From contig NC_134137.1 in assembly GCF_033958435.1 (NCBI RefSeq), positions 108,262,501 to 108,326,500 of the forward strand: a stretch of 64,000 nt of DNA, written 5' to 3'. Shown here in pieces: positions 23,015-33,950 of this stretch. Source of the stretch: Carettochelys insculpta (lineage: Eukaryota; Chordata; Testudines; Carettochelyidae). The stretch's first letter is position 1. Each line of letters begins with the position of its first letter. The notes under the pieces are model-generated. The model worked only from the letters and a program-made list of their open reading frames with translations, had not been told where the DNA came from and did no database searches. The translations under genes were made by a program, and so were the position numbers.

Positions 23015-23441
23015 CGGGGGTGGCCAACGTGTGGCTCCTGTAGCCATTAAATGCAGCTCGTCCTTGGAGCTGCACACCAGGGCGTGGCATCTGCCACTCA
23101 GAACACACGCCCCAGCACTTGATTGGAGAAGTGCACAGCAGCAGTGGTGGCTCTGATGAGTTGCCAGCATTGAGTTAGAGCAGGAGGGGAAGGGCAGGGA
23201 CTGGGGGGTGCCTGGCTGTGGGGGAGGGGAGGGCATAAAGTTAGAGGAGAGGCCAGGTGGGGCTGAGGGTGACTGGTTCTGGAGGAGAGGGAGGGTGTTC
23301 ATTGAGTCATATATTATATATTTATTTTTCTCTCTCTATATATATAGATATATATTACATCTAGATAGAAAGAATTATATTATAAGTGGCTTTTTACACT
23401 CTATCCGTGGCTCTTTGTCCCTAACTGGTTGGCCACCCATG
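23015..23441. mobile_element. hAT non-autonomous element (427 bp) with perfect 8-bp TSD
   Basis: The terminal inverted repeats are CGGGGGTGGCCAAC and, reverse-complemented from the right end, CATGGGTGGCCAAC. The 8-bp direct repeat GTCTACAG flanks the element exactly (23007-23014 and 23442-23449). This is diagnostic of hAT transposition. The interior includes a palindromic TATATATAGATATATA-type AT tract at about 23320-23365. The element lies about 60 bp from the family A element ending at 22952. Confidence 0.85.
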
Positions 23442-23449
23442 GTCTACAG

Positions 23450-24270
23450 CATGAGTTGTTATTCACAAATGCAGTAGAAATCTTACAACAGTGAAAGTAA
23501 TATTTTTAAAAGTAACTTTTAAGAGGACTCCAACTGCTAAATGTGCCACAATTACAAATAAATTCTACGTAAGTGAATATGTTCTTTTAGAACCTTTGAT
23601 AATATTGTATTGAATGTCCAGTATGATTCTCAATGTAATAATCTCTTTTGTCTGCCACCTTTTCTTCCAAAAAGCAAGTTTCAGTTATGATTAATTTCTA
23701 ATTATGGGCCAAAGCATTCAACACTTTTGCTCCCAACCACTGCTGGAAGAGAATTCCATGATCTAAAATGAAAACCTAACCATGGTTTTCCAAACCTGAA
23801 ACTTAATTTCACAGGCCCATATACGTTTGTTGCTAATCACACCAGTCATATTAAGAATTCTGTCTGCTGTTTAATACTTACTAATGCTGGATAGACATTA
23901 TACTGTGAGTATGGACCTAATTAATGCTTTTTTTTAAACCATCCACTATCCCAGTATAAACTGGGTTTTGCAGATGCTTCAGCCTATTTAAGTTTTGTGC
24001 AGTTGAAATACTGTGTCTTCAGTCCTGACAAACGTGACACATGAGCTCACTCTACTAACCATTATGGTACGCAATTGAGAAACTTTCTGCTTAGATAAAA
24101 TTTTCAGAGGGCCTCCATTATCTCCATGGAAAACATTTCTGGGTGCATGCATACATCAAGAATGTACATGTGCAAATCAAACATGGAAGTAATTGGAAAA
24201 CCTTCCTTCTTAAAAATTAGACGTGTGTTTAAATGTTTGGCTGGAGTATTGTCTACCTGTAAACTAGACA
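23450..24270. other. Intronic stretch with nothing recognised
   Basis: AT-rich sequence with no supported features. Confidence 0.4.
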
Positions 24271-24788
24271 CAGTAAAACCTCAAGTTACGCAGGGGTTCC
24301 ATTCCTGTAACCCCCGCATAGCTGAAATTTTCACACAAGTTTGGCTCGTCAGTTTTCCAATTCCGCCCAGTTCAGGGCAGCTGGAAACCAGGCTGCTGCT
24401 TGGTTCCCATCTCCCTGCCGCTCATGTCTGGTCAGTTTCCCGGGTCTCCCCAGGTGGCAGGACCTGGAAACAATTTTCCTTGCAGGGCCAGGAAACTGAC
24501 GAGGGCAGCAGCCTTGGTCAGTTTCCTGGCTCCAACCAGTGGAGGAGCTGGGAACCAGGGGCAGCCTGGCTTCCAGCTCCCCTCCACTCTCTGAAGCCAG
24601 GGCTGGTCAGTTTCCTGGCCTATTCTCCCTGCCTTCCCCCAGCCACGCGTCTGTCAGCCTGACAACAGCGCTGCTGGGGGAAGGCAGGGAGAAGGGGCTC
24701 TTAGCTGCAGAGCAGTTTCAAGTTGTGCTTAAGACATGTTAGAGCAAGTTACACACAAACTGAAGTTGCGTATTTTGAGGGTTTACTG
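24271..24788. mobile_element. Tigger/mariner-like non-autonomous element (518 bp), GC-rich core
   Basis: The left end is CAGTAAAACCTCAAGTTACGC. The right end, reverse-complemented, is CAGTAAACCCTCAAAATACGC. TA follows the right end and CA (a probable TA mutation) precedes the left. The core repeats the word 'GGTCAGTTTCC' several times, giving a degenerate internal tandem structure. Long open frames here come from GC-rich composition, not from a gene. Confidence 0.7.
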
Positions 24789-24790
24789 TA

Positions 24791-25170
24791 ATAAGGAGCT
24801 TCTATAGTTCATTTACGCTGGAGCCAGACATTAGAAATGCACGTACTGGATTTTTTCCTTAATTGCATTGACCCATCAATGGGCCTTTCTAATCTCAACA
24901 TTCTTCTAGTCCACATGTGTAAAATTTAGGTGGAGGGGCAACTGTAAACTATTACGAACTGTAGGCAAGATAAATAGGGGTTCTTGGTTAACCTGCTGCT
25001 GTTGCTGTTGATTAGCCTTTTCAGTAATTGTGCAGTTCCATCAGGGATGCGATGGTTATCAGAAGTAGCAAGATTAGTCCCATTTCATACAAGTGCAGTG
25101 TTCTGCTGGTTCCCTTTTGTCACTTTACATGTTTCTTTCATTCATGCTTACAACACTTACCAAGACTGAA
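24791..25170. other. Intronic stretch with nothing recognised
   Basis: No feature is supported except a short imperfect CTGCTGTTGCTGTTG stretch near 24993. Confidence 0.4.
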
Positions 25171-25176
25171 TTGTAA

Positions 25177-25357
25177 GAGAGGTAGCCAAGTTAGTCTGTA
25201 TTCTAACAAAACAAACCAGCAGAAATGTAGCACTTTAAAGACTAAGAAAATGATTTATTCGGTGATGAGCTTTCATGGGTCTGTCCCACAAAAGCTCATC
25301 ACTGAATAGATCATTTTCTTAGTCTTTAAAGTGCTACATTTCTGCTGTTTTGTTTTA
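25177..25357. mobile_element. Penelope-like element 3'-end foldback dimer no. 3
   Basis: The left half is antisense (GAGAGGTAGCCAAGTTAG ... AATGTAGCACTTTAAAG ... GATGAGCTTTC). The right half is sense (AAAGCTCATCACTGAATAG ... CTTTAAAGTGCTACATTTC ... GTTTTGTTTTAC). Arms of about 70 bp (25206-25276 and 25288-25357) are nearly perfectly complementary. The right arm ends about 30 nt short of the terminus reached on the left. This copy belongs to the subfamily that has GTGCTACATTTCTGCTG instead of GTGCCACAGGACTTC. Confidence 0.8.
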
Positions 25358-26342
25358 CTAACCAAGGTTGTTCATTATAGTCTCTTCTCTGTAGACATCA
25401 AAGTGAACAAACTTGATTCTTAATTGTTGTAGCCACAAAGAAGTATCTGAATATTAAGGTAGTGTCAAAACCTACAATATGTTGCTTTCTTAGCAGCAGC
25501 AACAATTGTGGAGTAGTTCGGTTGTTTTTGTGTTTCAAGGCAGTTGCAGCTAATACTGTCAGAAGAAAGATTTTTCCATGGGCCACTAAACTGTGCCACA
25601 ATACGCTACCAGAGAAACCTTAAAGAAAGGAAACAGACCTGCTCTAATTGTGTGAGGATTTCTGTATCCTAAATAGCACGTGTTATTTATCCTTAGTTTC
25701 ACACTCTGTTTTCCACAAAAGGAAAAGTTAATCAGACATGATTATAGAATCATAGAAGGCTAGAACTGGAAGAAACCTTGAGAGGTCATCAAGTCATGGC
25801 AGAAACAAACAACATCTAGAAAATCCCTGACAGGTGTTTGTCTAACCTGCTCTTAAAAATATCCAATGATGGATATTCCACAGCCTCCTTAGACAATTTA
25901 TTCCAGTGCTTAGCTACCCTGACAGTTAGGAAGTTATTCTTAATGTCTAAGCTAAACTTAAATGTCCAAACTAAACCTCCCTTGCTGCAATTTAAGCCTG
26001 CTGCTCCTTTCCCTATCATCAAAAGTTAAGGAGAATAATCTTTCTCCTTCCTCATTGACACTCTTTTAGGTATTTGAAAGTTATGTCCCCTCTCGGTCTT
26101 CTCTTTTCCAAGCAAAACAGATTAATTTTTTCAGTCTTCCCTCATAGGTCATGTTTTCTAGACTTTAAATCATTTTTGTTGTTCTTTTCTGGACCTTCTC
26201 CAATTTCTTCACATCTTTCCTGAGATGGATTGCCCACAACTGGACACAGCACTCTATTTGAGACCTAATCAGTGCAGACTAGAGTGGAAGAATTACTTTT
26301 CATGCCTTGTTTGCAACGCTCCTGCTACTACATCCCAGGATA

Positions 26343-26559
26343 AAACACCAATCATGCAGCACTTTAAAGACTAACAAAATTCTTATAGTTGAAGGCTCTC
26401 CATTCCAAATGGCTAAATATAGTGCCTTTCATGTTGAATAGTAACAGAGAGGTACCCATGTTAGTCTGTATTCCAACAGAACAAAACAGCAGCCACATGA
26501 CTGCTGTTTTGTTTTGTTGGAATATGGACTAACACGGCTACCTCTCTGTTACTATTCAA
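26343..26559. mobile_element. Penelope-like element 3'-end foldback dimer no. 4, with 12-bp TSD
   Basis: It is bracketed by the perfect direct repeat CATCCCAGGATA (26331-26342 and 26560-26571) inside the antisense CR1. Its core is a palindrome: arms 26433-26492 and 26501-26560 differ at about 5 of 60 positions, with an 8-bp spacer. The right border reaches the full PLE terminus. The left border begins in the GCAGCACTTTAAAGACTAAC region, so one outer end is complete and the other is short, as in the other dimers. A 30-bp piece between (about 26400-26430) is of unknown origin. Confidence 0.85.
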
Positions 26560-28120
26560 CATCCCAGGATATTTGCTTTTTTCAGTAGTGTCATAATGTT
26601 GACTCATATTTAGCTTGTCGTCTACTATGATGCCTAAATCCCTTTCTGCAGTACTTCTTCCTTCCAATTATGTATGTGTGAAAATGATTGTCCTTCCTAA
26701 GTGGAGAACTTTGCATTTGTCCTTTGTTGAACTTTATCCTATTTACCTTAGAGCATTTCTCCAGTTTGTCCAGATCATTTTCTATCCTCCAGAGCACTTC
26801 CAACCCTTCCCAGCTTGGTATAAACCACAAACTTTATAAGCATATTCTGTATGCCATTATCTAAATCGTTGATGAAGATATTGAACATAACCAGTCCCAA
26901 AAATGATTCTTGCAGAACCCCACTTGTTATACCTTTCCAATATGGCTCTAAACCATTGATAATTACTTTCTGGGAATAGGTATTAACCAGTTATGCACCC
27001 ATCTTTTTGGAGCCCCATCTAGGTTATATTTTTCTAGTTTGTTTACAAGAAGGTCATGCATGACTGTATCAAATGCTTTACTAAAGTCTAAGTATACCAC
27101 ATCTCCCACTTTCCTCTTATCCACAAGGCTTGTTATCTTATCAAGAAAGCTGTTAGGTTGGTTTAACAAGATTTGTTCTTTACAAATCCCCGCTGACTCT
27201 TATTTATCATATTATCTTGCAGATGTTTGCAAATGGCTTACTTAATAATTTGCTCCGTTATCTTTCCTACCACAGAAGTTAAGCTGACTGGCGTGTAGTT
27301 TCCTTGGTTGTCCTTATTGCTCTTTTTATGGATGGGCACTATACTTTCCTTATTCCAGTCTTCTGGAAAATTCCCCATCTTCCATGACATTTCAAAGATG
27401 ATAGCTAATGATTCAGATACCTCAATTAGCTCCTTGAGTATTCTAGGATGAATTTCATCAAGCCCTAGTGACTTGAAGGCATCTAACCTCTTAATTTATT
27501 CTTTTCCTATTTTAACTTCTGAACCTGCCTCGCTTTCTCCAGCATTCACTGTGTTAGGCATCCAGTCATCACTAGCCTTCTTGGTGAAAACCAAAACCAA
27601 GAAGTAATGTAATATCTCTGTCATTTTCACATTGTCTTTTATTGTTTTTCCTTCTTCATTGAGGCCTACCCAATCCTTGTCTGCCTTCTTGATTCTAATA
27701 TACATGTAAAATGTTTTCTTATTATCCTTTGTATCTCTTTCTCTATTGAGCTCATTTTGTGCCTTTGACTTTCTAATTTTGCCCCTGCGTACCTGTCATT
27801 TGTTTATATTCCTCCTTTGACATAGTTTCCACTTTTTGTAGGACTCCTTTTTGATTTTTGGATCATTCAAGATCTCCGGTCTCTTGCCATCTTTTCTGTG
27901 CAGTGGAATAGTTTGTTCTTGCATCATTCATAATGTGTGTTTGAAAAATGGACAATTGTCTTCAGTTGTTTTTTCTCTTAGTCTTGCTTCCCAAGGGACC
28001 TTCCTTACCTACCAGCTCCCTGAGTTTGCTAAAATCTGCCTTCTTGAAATCCACTGTCTTTATTTTGCTGTTCATCCTTCCTACCATTCTTTAGAGTCAT
28101 GAGCACTATCATTTCATGAT

Positions 28121-28201
28121 CAACAAGAAGTCCTGTGGCACCTTATAAACTAACAGATATTTTGGAGCGTAAGCTTTCATGGGAAAAGACCCGGTTCATC
28201 G
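28121..28201 (-). mobile_element. Penelope-like element 3'-end fragment with 12-bp TSD
   Basis: An 81-bp antisense PLE piece (CAACAAGAAGTCCTGTGGC ... AGCTTTCATGGG) sits between perfect TCATTTCATGAT repeats (28109-28120 and 28202-28213) in the CR1. It lacks the terminal ~40 nt of the family and therefore shows that the 'short' border seen in the foldback dimers is a real insertion end. Confidence 0.85.
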
Positions 28202-28350
28202 TCATTTCATGATGACTTTCACCCAAGCTGCCTTCCATTTTCAAATTCTCAACCAGTTCCTCCCTATTTGTTAAAATATCTACAACAGCCTCCCCCCCCA
28301 GTAGATTTCTCCACCTTTTGAAATTAAAAAAGAAATGTTTCGAATACATT

Positions 28351-29478
28351 CTAAGAGCTGTGATTCTAATATTGAAAAACTTGTAGTCTTACGCTGGGAT
28401 TCTCCAAATGCAGAGCACTGTTATCCCAAACAAATTTAAAAATTGTGGTGCAATCCAAAGCTAAGGTAGAAAAGTGGATGCTCTTCTGTTGTTTTATTTG
28501 CACAAATAAATTCTCCCTTCCTTTGGCAGGAAGTAGTCACTCTAGAAATTGTTTTAATAAGAAGAGCGGTGAGTTGCCAAATAGGGCAAATGTATCATGA
28601 ACTGTTGTGAAGGTGAGACCAAATATTAGTGGATGTTATTAAAATATAACAAAGAGGAAAGTTATGGGGTGAAACATTACACAGAAAGAAGCTGCAGATT
28701 CCAGACATTCCTCTGGAGAAACAGATGAAGGAAAAAACAGACAAGACTGTGCTTTCCCTTTGAGACAACTTTACAGGTCATACATCTGGCTTAAACAAAA
28801 GTAGTTTTCTAAGCTATTCCTTTTATTCTTCTAACCCTCATGTCAGAGCTCCAGCAGAGTCCTGTAAGCAGTGCAAAGGGCCATTCTGACAATGATCCAC
28901 CCTCCTTCCTCTGGAGACAGATTACTCAAATTCCAGGCCATAGATCACAGTAAAAGTATCTAAAAAGTATTATTTGTAGAACTCCTGGCCTCTTTTATGT
29001 GTCATTGAATACTTATTTCTTACCTTCCAGTGTGCACCAGGAAATGCACAACTCCGTAGTTTACCACTTAGTCAAAATAAAATCCATTAGTGAAGTTTAA
29101 TTTAGATATTCTAGAGAGTGTATCCAGTGTAATATGTGGTAGTAAAACAGACAAATGGCTTTCACTGAAACTGGAAATCATGTGGCTGAATAACTATGTC
29201 TGTTGCCAAGAGCTATAAAAGCAAGTGCTAAACTCTGTTTCACTTCAACCCTGAAGCACAGAGGCTTCCTTGACTTCATGCAAGTCAAGTGGCCTCTTTA
29301 ATTCTTTCTCTTATCCCACTGGAATCAGGTCTAGAGCCACAAAGACAGATTAACAGAACCCCCCCTCCTCCAAGTAGTGGAAGTGATCAGAGTGGTCAAA
29401 GGTAAGGACCTCCTCAAAAAGCCAGAACGTGATGCTAGCTTAGTAGGTGTGACATGGGCAAGATAAGCTCTGTCATCC
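28351..29478. other. Intronic stretch with nothing recognised
   Basis: AT-rich sequence. No feature is supported. Confidence 0.4.
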
Positions 29479-29479
29479 T

Positions 29480-29590
29480 TCTTCAGCTCTGTGTAAGATC
29501 AAAAACTTCTTTCTCTCATCAACAGAAGTTGGTCCAATAAGAAGTATTGTCTCTGTAATGTCCTGGGGCCAATTTGACTACAATACTCCA
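29480..29590 (+). mobile_element. Penelope-like element 3' end, second subfamily (fragment)
   Basis: The words AGCTCTGTGTAAG, CTCTCATCAACAGAAGTTGG and TCCAATAAGAAGTATTG match the fragments at 31608-31680 and 60650-60742. The layout (hairpin, then A-rich box, then CTT-TCTC) parallels the PLE 3' ends of the first subfamily. The PLE assignment of this subfamily is inferred. Confidence 0.5.
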
Positions 29591-29685
29591 TACAAAAGAT
29601 TTCACTGAAAACAAGAGGGAATCTTTTGCAACAAATACAGAGGCAAAGGAGCTGCTAATTAAAGAATACTTATCCTACAGCAGGG

Positions 29686-30450
29686 GTCGGCAACCTTCAG
29701 CTCTGGAGCCACATGCAGCTCTTCAAGGAGTCATTTGCAGCTCTGGCCACTGCCACCACTGACTCCTCTGTGGCTTGCTGCCCTGCAGCTCATACAATAA
29801 AAGAACTAAATTCAGTTTGTTTAATGGCAGAATCCCTCCCGCCACCCTGGCGGCCGTTAAACCAAGAGAATGTAGTTCTATTGTTACATCAGCTGCAGGA
29901 CAGGGAATTGCAGAGGGGTCAACAGTGGCAGTGTCCGGAGCTGCAATGACTCCGTTTGGGCCACAGGAGAGAGCAGTCTGGCCCTGGAGGGGGGAACTAC
30001 ATCCTCCCTCCCCCGCCCAACTGCCTCTTCCACATAGGCTGGCTCCGACTGGCTCCCTCCCTCCCTCTGCCCAGTGCAGGTCAGCAGATCCGGGGGCTGG
30101 GAGGGGAGGGGAAGGTGGAATGGGCACAGGAGAATGGAGGGAGAATTGGCCCCTCTGCCTGACTGCCCTAAGGTTGGCTCCCCACTCCACAAGCAGTGCA
30201 TGGGGCAGTGAGGAGGTAGGGCACACTGCTACTGCCTGACAGCCGGGCAGGGAGCTGGTGCCAGGTCTCACGCAAAGCGGCTGCTGCATCCATGTGCTGC
30301 TGCTCCGGGGAGCTCAGGAACTTGGGCTGCCTTGAGCCAGCAGCAGCGTCAGTTCCTGGGACGCCAAGCAGGACCGGTGCTTTGGCTTGGGCCAGTAGAG
30401 CAGGCGTGACATTAAGTGCCACCTACAGGGAGCTTGCTGCCCAGTTCCTC
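29686..30450. mobile_element. hAT-type element (left end visible), GC-rich interior
   Basis: It starts CAGGGGTCGGCAACCTTCAGCTC at 29684-29707, a recognised hAT terminus. The GC-rich interior (29930-30450) contains long open frames that do not resemble any protein. The right terminus was not found, so the right boundary is a guess from where GC content drops. Confidence 0.5.
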
Positions 30451-30659
30451 CTCCTCAGCATGGAGGGTTGATGTGAACATTGCTCCTTCCTGCTGAAGAG
30501 CCTATCCCCAGGCACAGCACTTTCCTGGTCCTCATTTGCTCTCCATTCTACAGGTGAAAGTAACTTGAATTTTCTAACTGGTACAAATCATTGTGTGTGC
30601 CCTCTTCTTAAAAGAGGGGTTACAAAAAGTACAGTTTGACCTTATTTATTAAGGACCAT

Positions 30660-30872
30660 CTCATATTCACAGGCATTGCGGCTCTTGAAGTAGTATGAAA
30701 TAAGCCATAGTGCATCCAATGGCTCTATTTCGAAATAGGCTCTATTGTGCGTAGAGGCCCTATTTTGACATAGCTGAGTGCTATTGCAAAAGGCCTTTTG
30801 TGTGTAACACTTCCGGAATAGGTCTTCTGGAATAGCTTATTCAGGAGTAAGGCTGCTGTGTAGACATACCCT
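30660..30872. mobile_element. 'GTCTACAC'-type DNA element fragment
   Basis: The right end is GCTGTGTAGACATACCC. The interior has CTATTTCGAAATAGGCTC and TAGGTCTTCTGGAATAG words typical of this group. The left end is unclear. Confidence 0.5.
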
Positions 30873-31605
30873 CGTTTTCAAAGTGCTGAAGAGTCACCGG
30901 GAGGGTGATAATTCTATTCACTCTCTTCAGCACGACTCTTGGAACTGAAGCACCAGCAGCAAAGTTAAATCAATAAGATTTACATTGCAGCGCAATAAAT
31001 CACGTAACTCGTTCTTGAGAAGTCAGAATTTCTGGCAAGCTGCTTCTTAAAGGAAGGCTTTACAATTGACTTTAATCCAGCGTAATCTCCCTAAGGTAAT
31101 TTTATGTGCATATCTACTTGATTCCAGGAGAATAGCAGCATTAAAAAGATGACTAAATTTGGAATATTTTTCCAATAGTATATGAGGTCAATACTCTCAG
31201 ACAGTGTAAGTTCTCTCTGTGGGATACCCTGGAATTTCAAAAGAAAGGGTTTGATAAGGGTTTTATATAATGGTACAGGGAAATGATCTCAGCAGTCCCT
31301 CTATATCTGATCAATCTGTCCTTATGCTCAAAGGAAAGCCGCAAGATACCTTCAAAAATGAGCCTGGGAGCTTACATTCATAAATCTACTATATGCTTAA
31401 AAATTATGGTCTTGTTGAAGACATTGGATGTATGACTTACTACAACAATGTGTAACCCACTAACAGCCTCCCTTTATTCCCTATGACTACAAGGATGTTA
31501 ATGGGGGTTCCTTCATCTTAAATGGTTCCTTAGAATATGCTTTAAATGCTTCATGCTAAACAATCTGTTCCATTCTGCATTTAGTTGTGACACCCCTCCC
31601 AAACC
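30873..31605. other. Intronic stretch with nothing recognised
   Basis: No feature is supported. Confidence 0.4.
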
Positions 31606-31607
31606 TA

Positions 31608-31680
31608 CAGAAAAGCTCTGTGTAGCTTGAATACTTGTCTCCTTCACCAACAAAAGTTGGTTCGAAAACCCTGTTACTTT
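31608..31680 (+). mobile_element. Penelope-like element 3' end, second subfamily (fragment)
   Basis: It contains AAGCTCTGTGTAGCTT, a small hairpin at 31613-31628, followed by GAATACTTGTCTCC and ACCAACAAAAGTTGGT. The layout is the same as at 29480-29590 and 60650-60742. Confidence 0.5.
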
Positions 31681-31687
31681 ATAGAAG

Positions 31688-32018
31688 GCAGTAGCTGAAC
31701 CTCTTTAGTCCGGCACACTGGCATCCAGCAACATCCATAATCCGGCATGATTTTAGTTAGCCAGATGACCACTTATCAAGGGTGTGGCCAAGTTTCCTAT
31801 GATCCCATAAAGTTTATTGACAGGCACTAGTCCTGGCTTTCAGTATTTTGTGCTGTTATTTAGTTCTAATTTACCCCTAAATGTCTTCTAAGAGCCCAGC
31901 AAGCAATGGAAGTGTTGGTAATGCTGCTAGACAATGTTGACCTCCCATAGGTCCAGCAAATTCTCTTGTTTGGTACCAGTCAGGTCCCAAGGGTGCCAGA
32001 CTTGAGAGCCTCAATCTG
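31688..32018. mobile_element. Tigger/pogo-like non-autonomous element (older copy)
   Basis: It shares its internal sequence with the element at 52983-53309 (CATAATCCGGCATGATTTTAG, GGGTGTGGCCAAGTTTCC, CCCATAAAGTTT, TCTTCTAAGAGCCCAG). The ends CAGTAGCTGAACCTC and, reverse-complemented, CCAGATTGAGGCTCTC are mutated versions of the family ends. The target TA pair is no longer visible. Confidence 0.75.
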
Positions 32019-32700
32019 GACAATAATTCATGTCTTATTTCTTGAGAAAGTGGGCAATAGTGAAACATATTTAACTAGATACATTACCAGCTAAGAAATT
32101 AACTCCTTCAGATCTCAGTGTATTCAGTATCTAAACACAGCTGTACGGCAAAAGTGTTGGCACAAGATGCATCTGAGAAAATGTCCTGTTGTGCCAAGAG
32201 TGTGACATTGCATTCTGCTGGAAATCTATTTGGCTCCGTTTCATGCATACCTAGCAGATTGTGAAAATGAATGTTTTCCATTCTCATGGCTGATTTTTGC
32301 ACGCATCTGTTCACTCTTCTAAATCTTAGTTACATGCTGCTATCAGAATGAAAGGCTGTAATTTTTTCTCTGGAAAATGGGAGTGTATCATGTACCACAA
32401 TTTCTTGCTTAAAGTCTTGCACGGAAATTATAAAACACTTGTTTTACTGTTGTTTTAGAAAAATCACAGTGATAGCAGTATACTTTTCTCTTCTTCTGCT
32501 TCCATACCCACCCTTGATGTCAACAGGAGTTTTGCACGTGTATCGAGGACAGAATATCTCTCCAATAATGTTAAATAAACATAAACATAAATATTTAAAC
32601 ATGACATTTGAATATGACATTAATAATCTCTTACAGAATGTCACAAATCCTATATTTTAATAATAGTGCTAGGTTAAAATGTCACTTGTCAAGCTACTAA
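32019..32700. other. Intronic stretch with nothing recognised
   Basis: AT-rich sequence. No feature is supported. Confidence 0.4.
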
Positions 32701-33060
32701 GACCTTGTCTACACTTTTATTCACAAAACAGTGAATGCATGCATACTGTATAATGTGACTTTTGGTGACAAAAATTCCCCCTTTTGGTAACACAATAAAA
32801 CCACTCTGACAGGACACATAATTTTTTGTTGACAAAGTGCTAGTGTAGACACCAAGCTTAATTTTCTAGCTTTAATTGACCTCCTGGAAGTATTCCACAA
32901 TGCCCATCCTGACTGCTCTGATCAGCAATTTGAACTCTGCTGCTCTGCAGCTAGATAAACAACCATAAGCCCCTCCCCCTAAGAAGCCTTGGGAGTGTAT
33001 GAAATTCCATTTCCTGTTTGCTCAGCCTGGAGAGGTCTCATTGTATCTTCCCCAGTCACC

Positions 33061-33480
33061 ATGGCAGTTGCACACATCAAGTGCCCTCCTGCTTGGACCA
33101 CCACAGAGCTGTTGGATCTGCAGAGCATGGGGGTAAGATAGCTGTGCAGTCCCAGCTGCATTTGAGCTGTAGGAATTTTGATACCCATGAGCCATGAGCA
33201 GCTTTTTCAAGGTTTGTGCCAAAAGAATTATGACCAGTGCATAATGAAGTGCACTTAGATACAGATAAAGGAGCTGAGGCAAGCATTCCATGAGGCCAGA
33301 GAAGCAAATCATCACTCTGGTGCACCTAAGACCTGCAGGTTCTATAGGAACTGGACACAGTCCTTGGTAGCAACTCATTTACGCTGCCGAGGTCCACATG
33401 GATACTCGAGTGGATCTGGAGGCAGCAGAAAAAGAACCTAATAAATTCATTGAGGAGGAGGGTTATCTGGTGGAGCCAGC
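33061..33480 (+). pseudogene. Myb/SANT-like DNA-binding protein of a Harbinger-type element (remnant)
   Basis: An ATG in good context (GTCACCATGG) at 33061 opens 'CPPAWTTTELLDLQSMG', the start of the first helix of a Myb/SANT-like trihelix domain with its conserved tryptophan. After frame changes, the same strand gives 'ELRQAFHEAREANHHSGAP' followed by 'KTCRFYRNW', the later helix of the domain, and then an acidic-tail-like region. Several stops and frameshifts break it. In Harbinger elements such a protein partners the transposase and binds the transposon ends. The alternative of a host MSANTD-like gene copy is less likely, given the neighbouring transposase remnant. Confidence 0.6.
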
Positions 33481-33749
33481 GTCCAGGAAATATTCACTGC
33501 TCCGGAGCTACTTGGCAATCCTTTGTTGAAGGTTCCTTGGTAGAGCTGCTTTGTTCCTCTCCCTCTCCCATCTTTCTTCTCCCCTCTCCCATTGTAGGAA
33601 GCTTTCCCACACCATTCAGAAATCACTTGTGGAGGTATCAAAGCAGCACAGAGGTGAGTAGCAGAGGGACCAGGGTGGAAACCACAAGCATGTTAGTAAA
33701 TGTAGGAGTGAAATGTCTGCTGTAATGACCCTGACTATGGCAGAGTGTG

Positions 33750-33950
33750 AGAGAATTTTAGAATTTGTCCCCTTGATAGTTGTACCATGATCCTTGCAGA
33801 AGGTTCTTTTCCCCATCCAAAAGTTCTGTAGCCATTGCTCATCATCCCAGACCTGCATGGCAATATGATCCCACCATTCAGTTCCTGTTTTCTGAGCCCA
33901 AAAGCAACAGTCCACTGTCTGAAAGGCAAAAGCATGTCACAAAGCATGAC
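33750..33950 (-). pseudogene. PIF/Harbinger (ALP1-like) transposase N-terminal remnant
   Basis: The minus strand encodes 'TEWWDHIAMQVWDDEQWL' followed by 'QNFWMGKRTFCK' at about 33882-33792. This matches the N-terminal helical region that precedes the DDE domain in ALP1-like Harbinger transposases. The catalytic domain itself is not recognisable, so the gene is truncated as well as frame-disrupted. It faces the Myb/SANT remnant. Confidence 0.55.

Larger units (their letters stand above)
25816..28349 (-). pseudogene. CR1 reverse transcriptase and C-terminal region (multiply disrupted)
   Basis: Pieces on the minus strand include 'VVYLDFSKAFDTV' (about 27090), 'KVNRIKFNKG' (about 26720), 'STAERDLGIIVDDKLNMSQ' (about 26630) and 'HWNKLSKEAVEYPSLDIFK' (about 25870). 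They match, in order, the motifs of the CR1 at 2028-3545. They lie in different frames with stops between, so the gene is dead. The upstream piece 28143-28349 includes '[15 protein letters not shown]', the region linking endonuclease and RT. Confidence 0.88.
25741..28350 (-). mobile_element. CR1-type LINE, older copy, antisense to CLYBL
   Basis: The 3' end lies at 25741 (ATTATAGAATCATAGAAGGC on the plus strand). Going up-coordinate, the minus strand encodes the CR1 C-terminal region, the RT core and upstream RT sequence to about 28350. It is split by two PLE insertions (26343-26559 and 28121-28201), each with target-site duplications. It is more diverged than the CR1 at 2028-3545 and probably belongs to a different subfamily. 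Confidence 0.9.

Noticed and set aside
24126..24662. 178-codon open frame on the plus strand
   Set aside because: It starts in unrelated AT-rich sequence and runs through the GC-rich core of a Tigger-like MITE with repeated GGTCAGTTTCC words. There is no protein similarity.
29723..30289. 188-codon open frame on the minus strand
   Set aside because: It lies in the GC-rich interior of a hAT-type element, where stops are rare. Overlapping frames on both strands are equally open and the translation resembles no protein.
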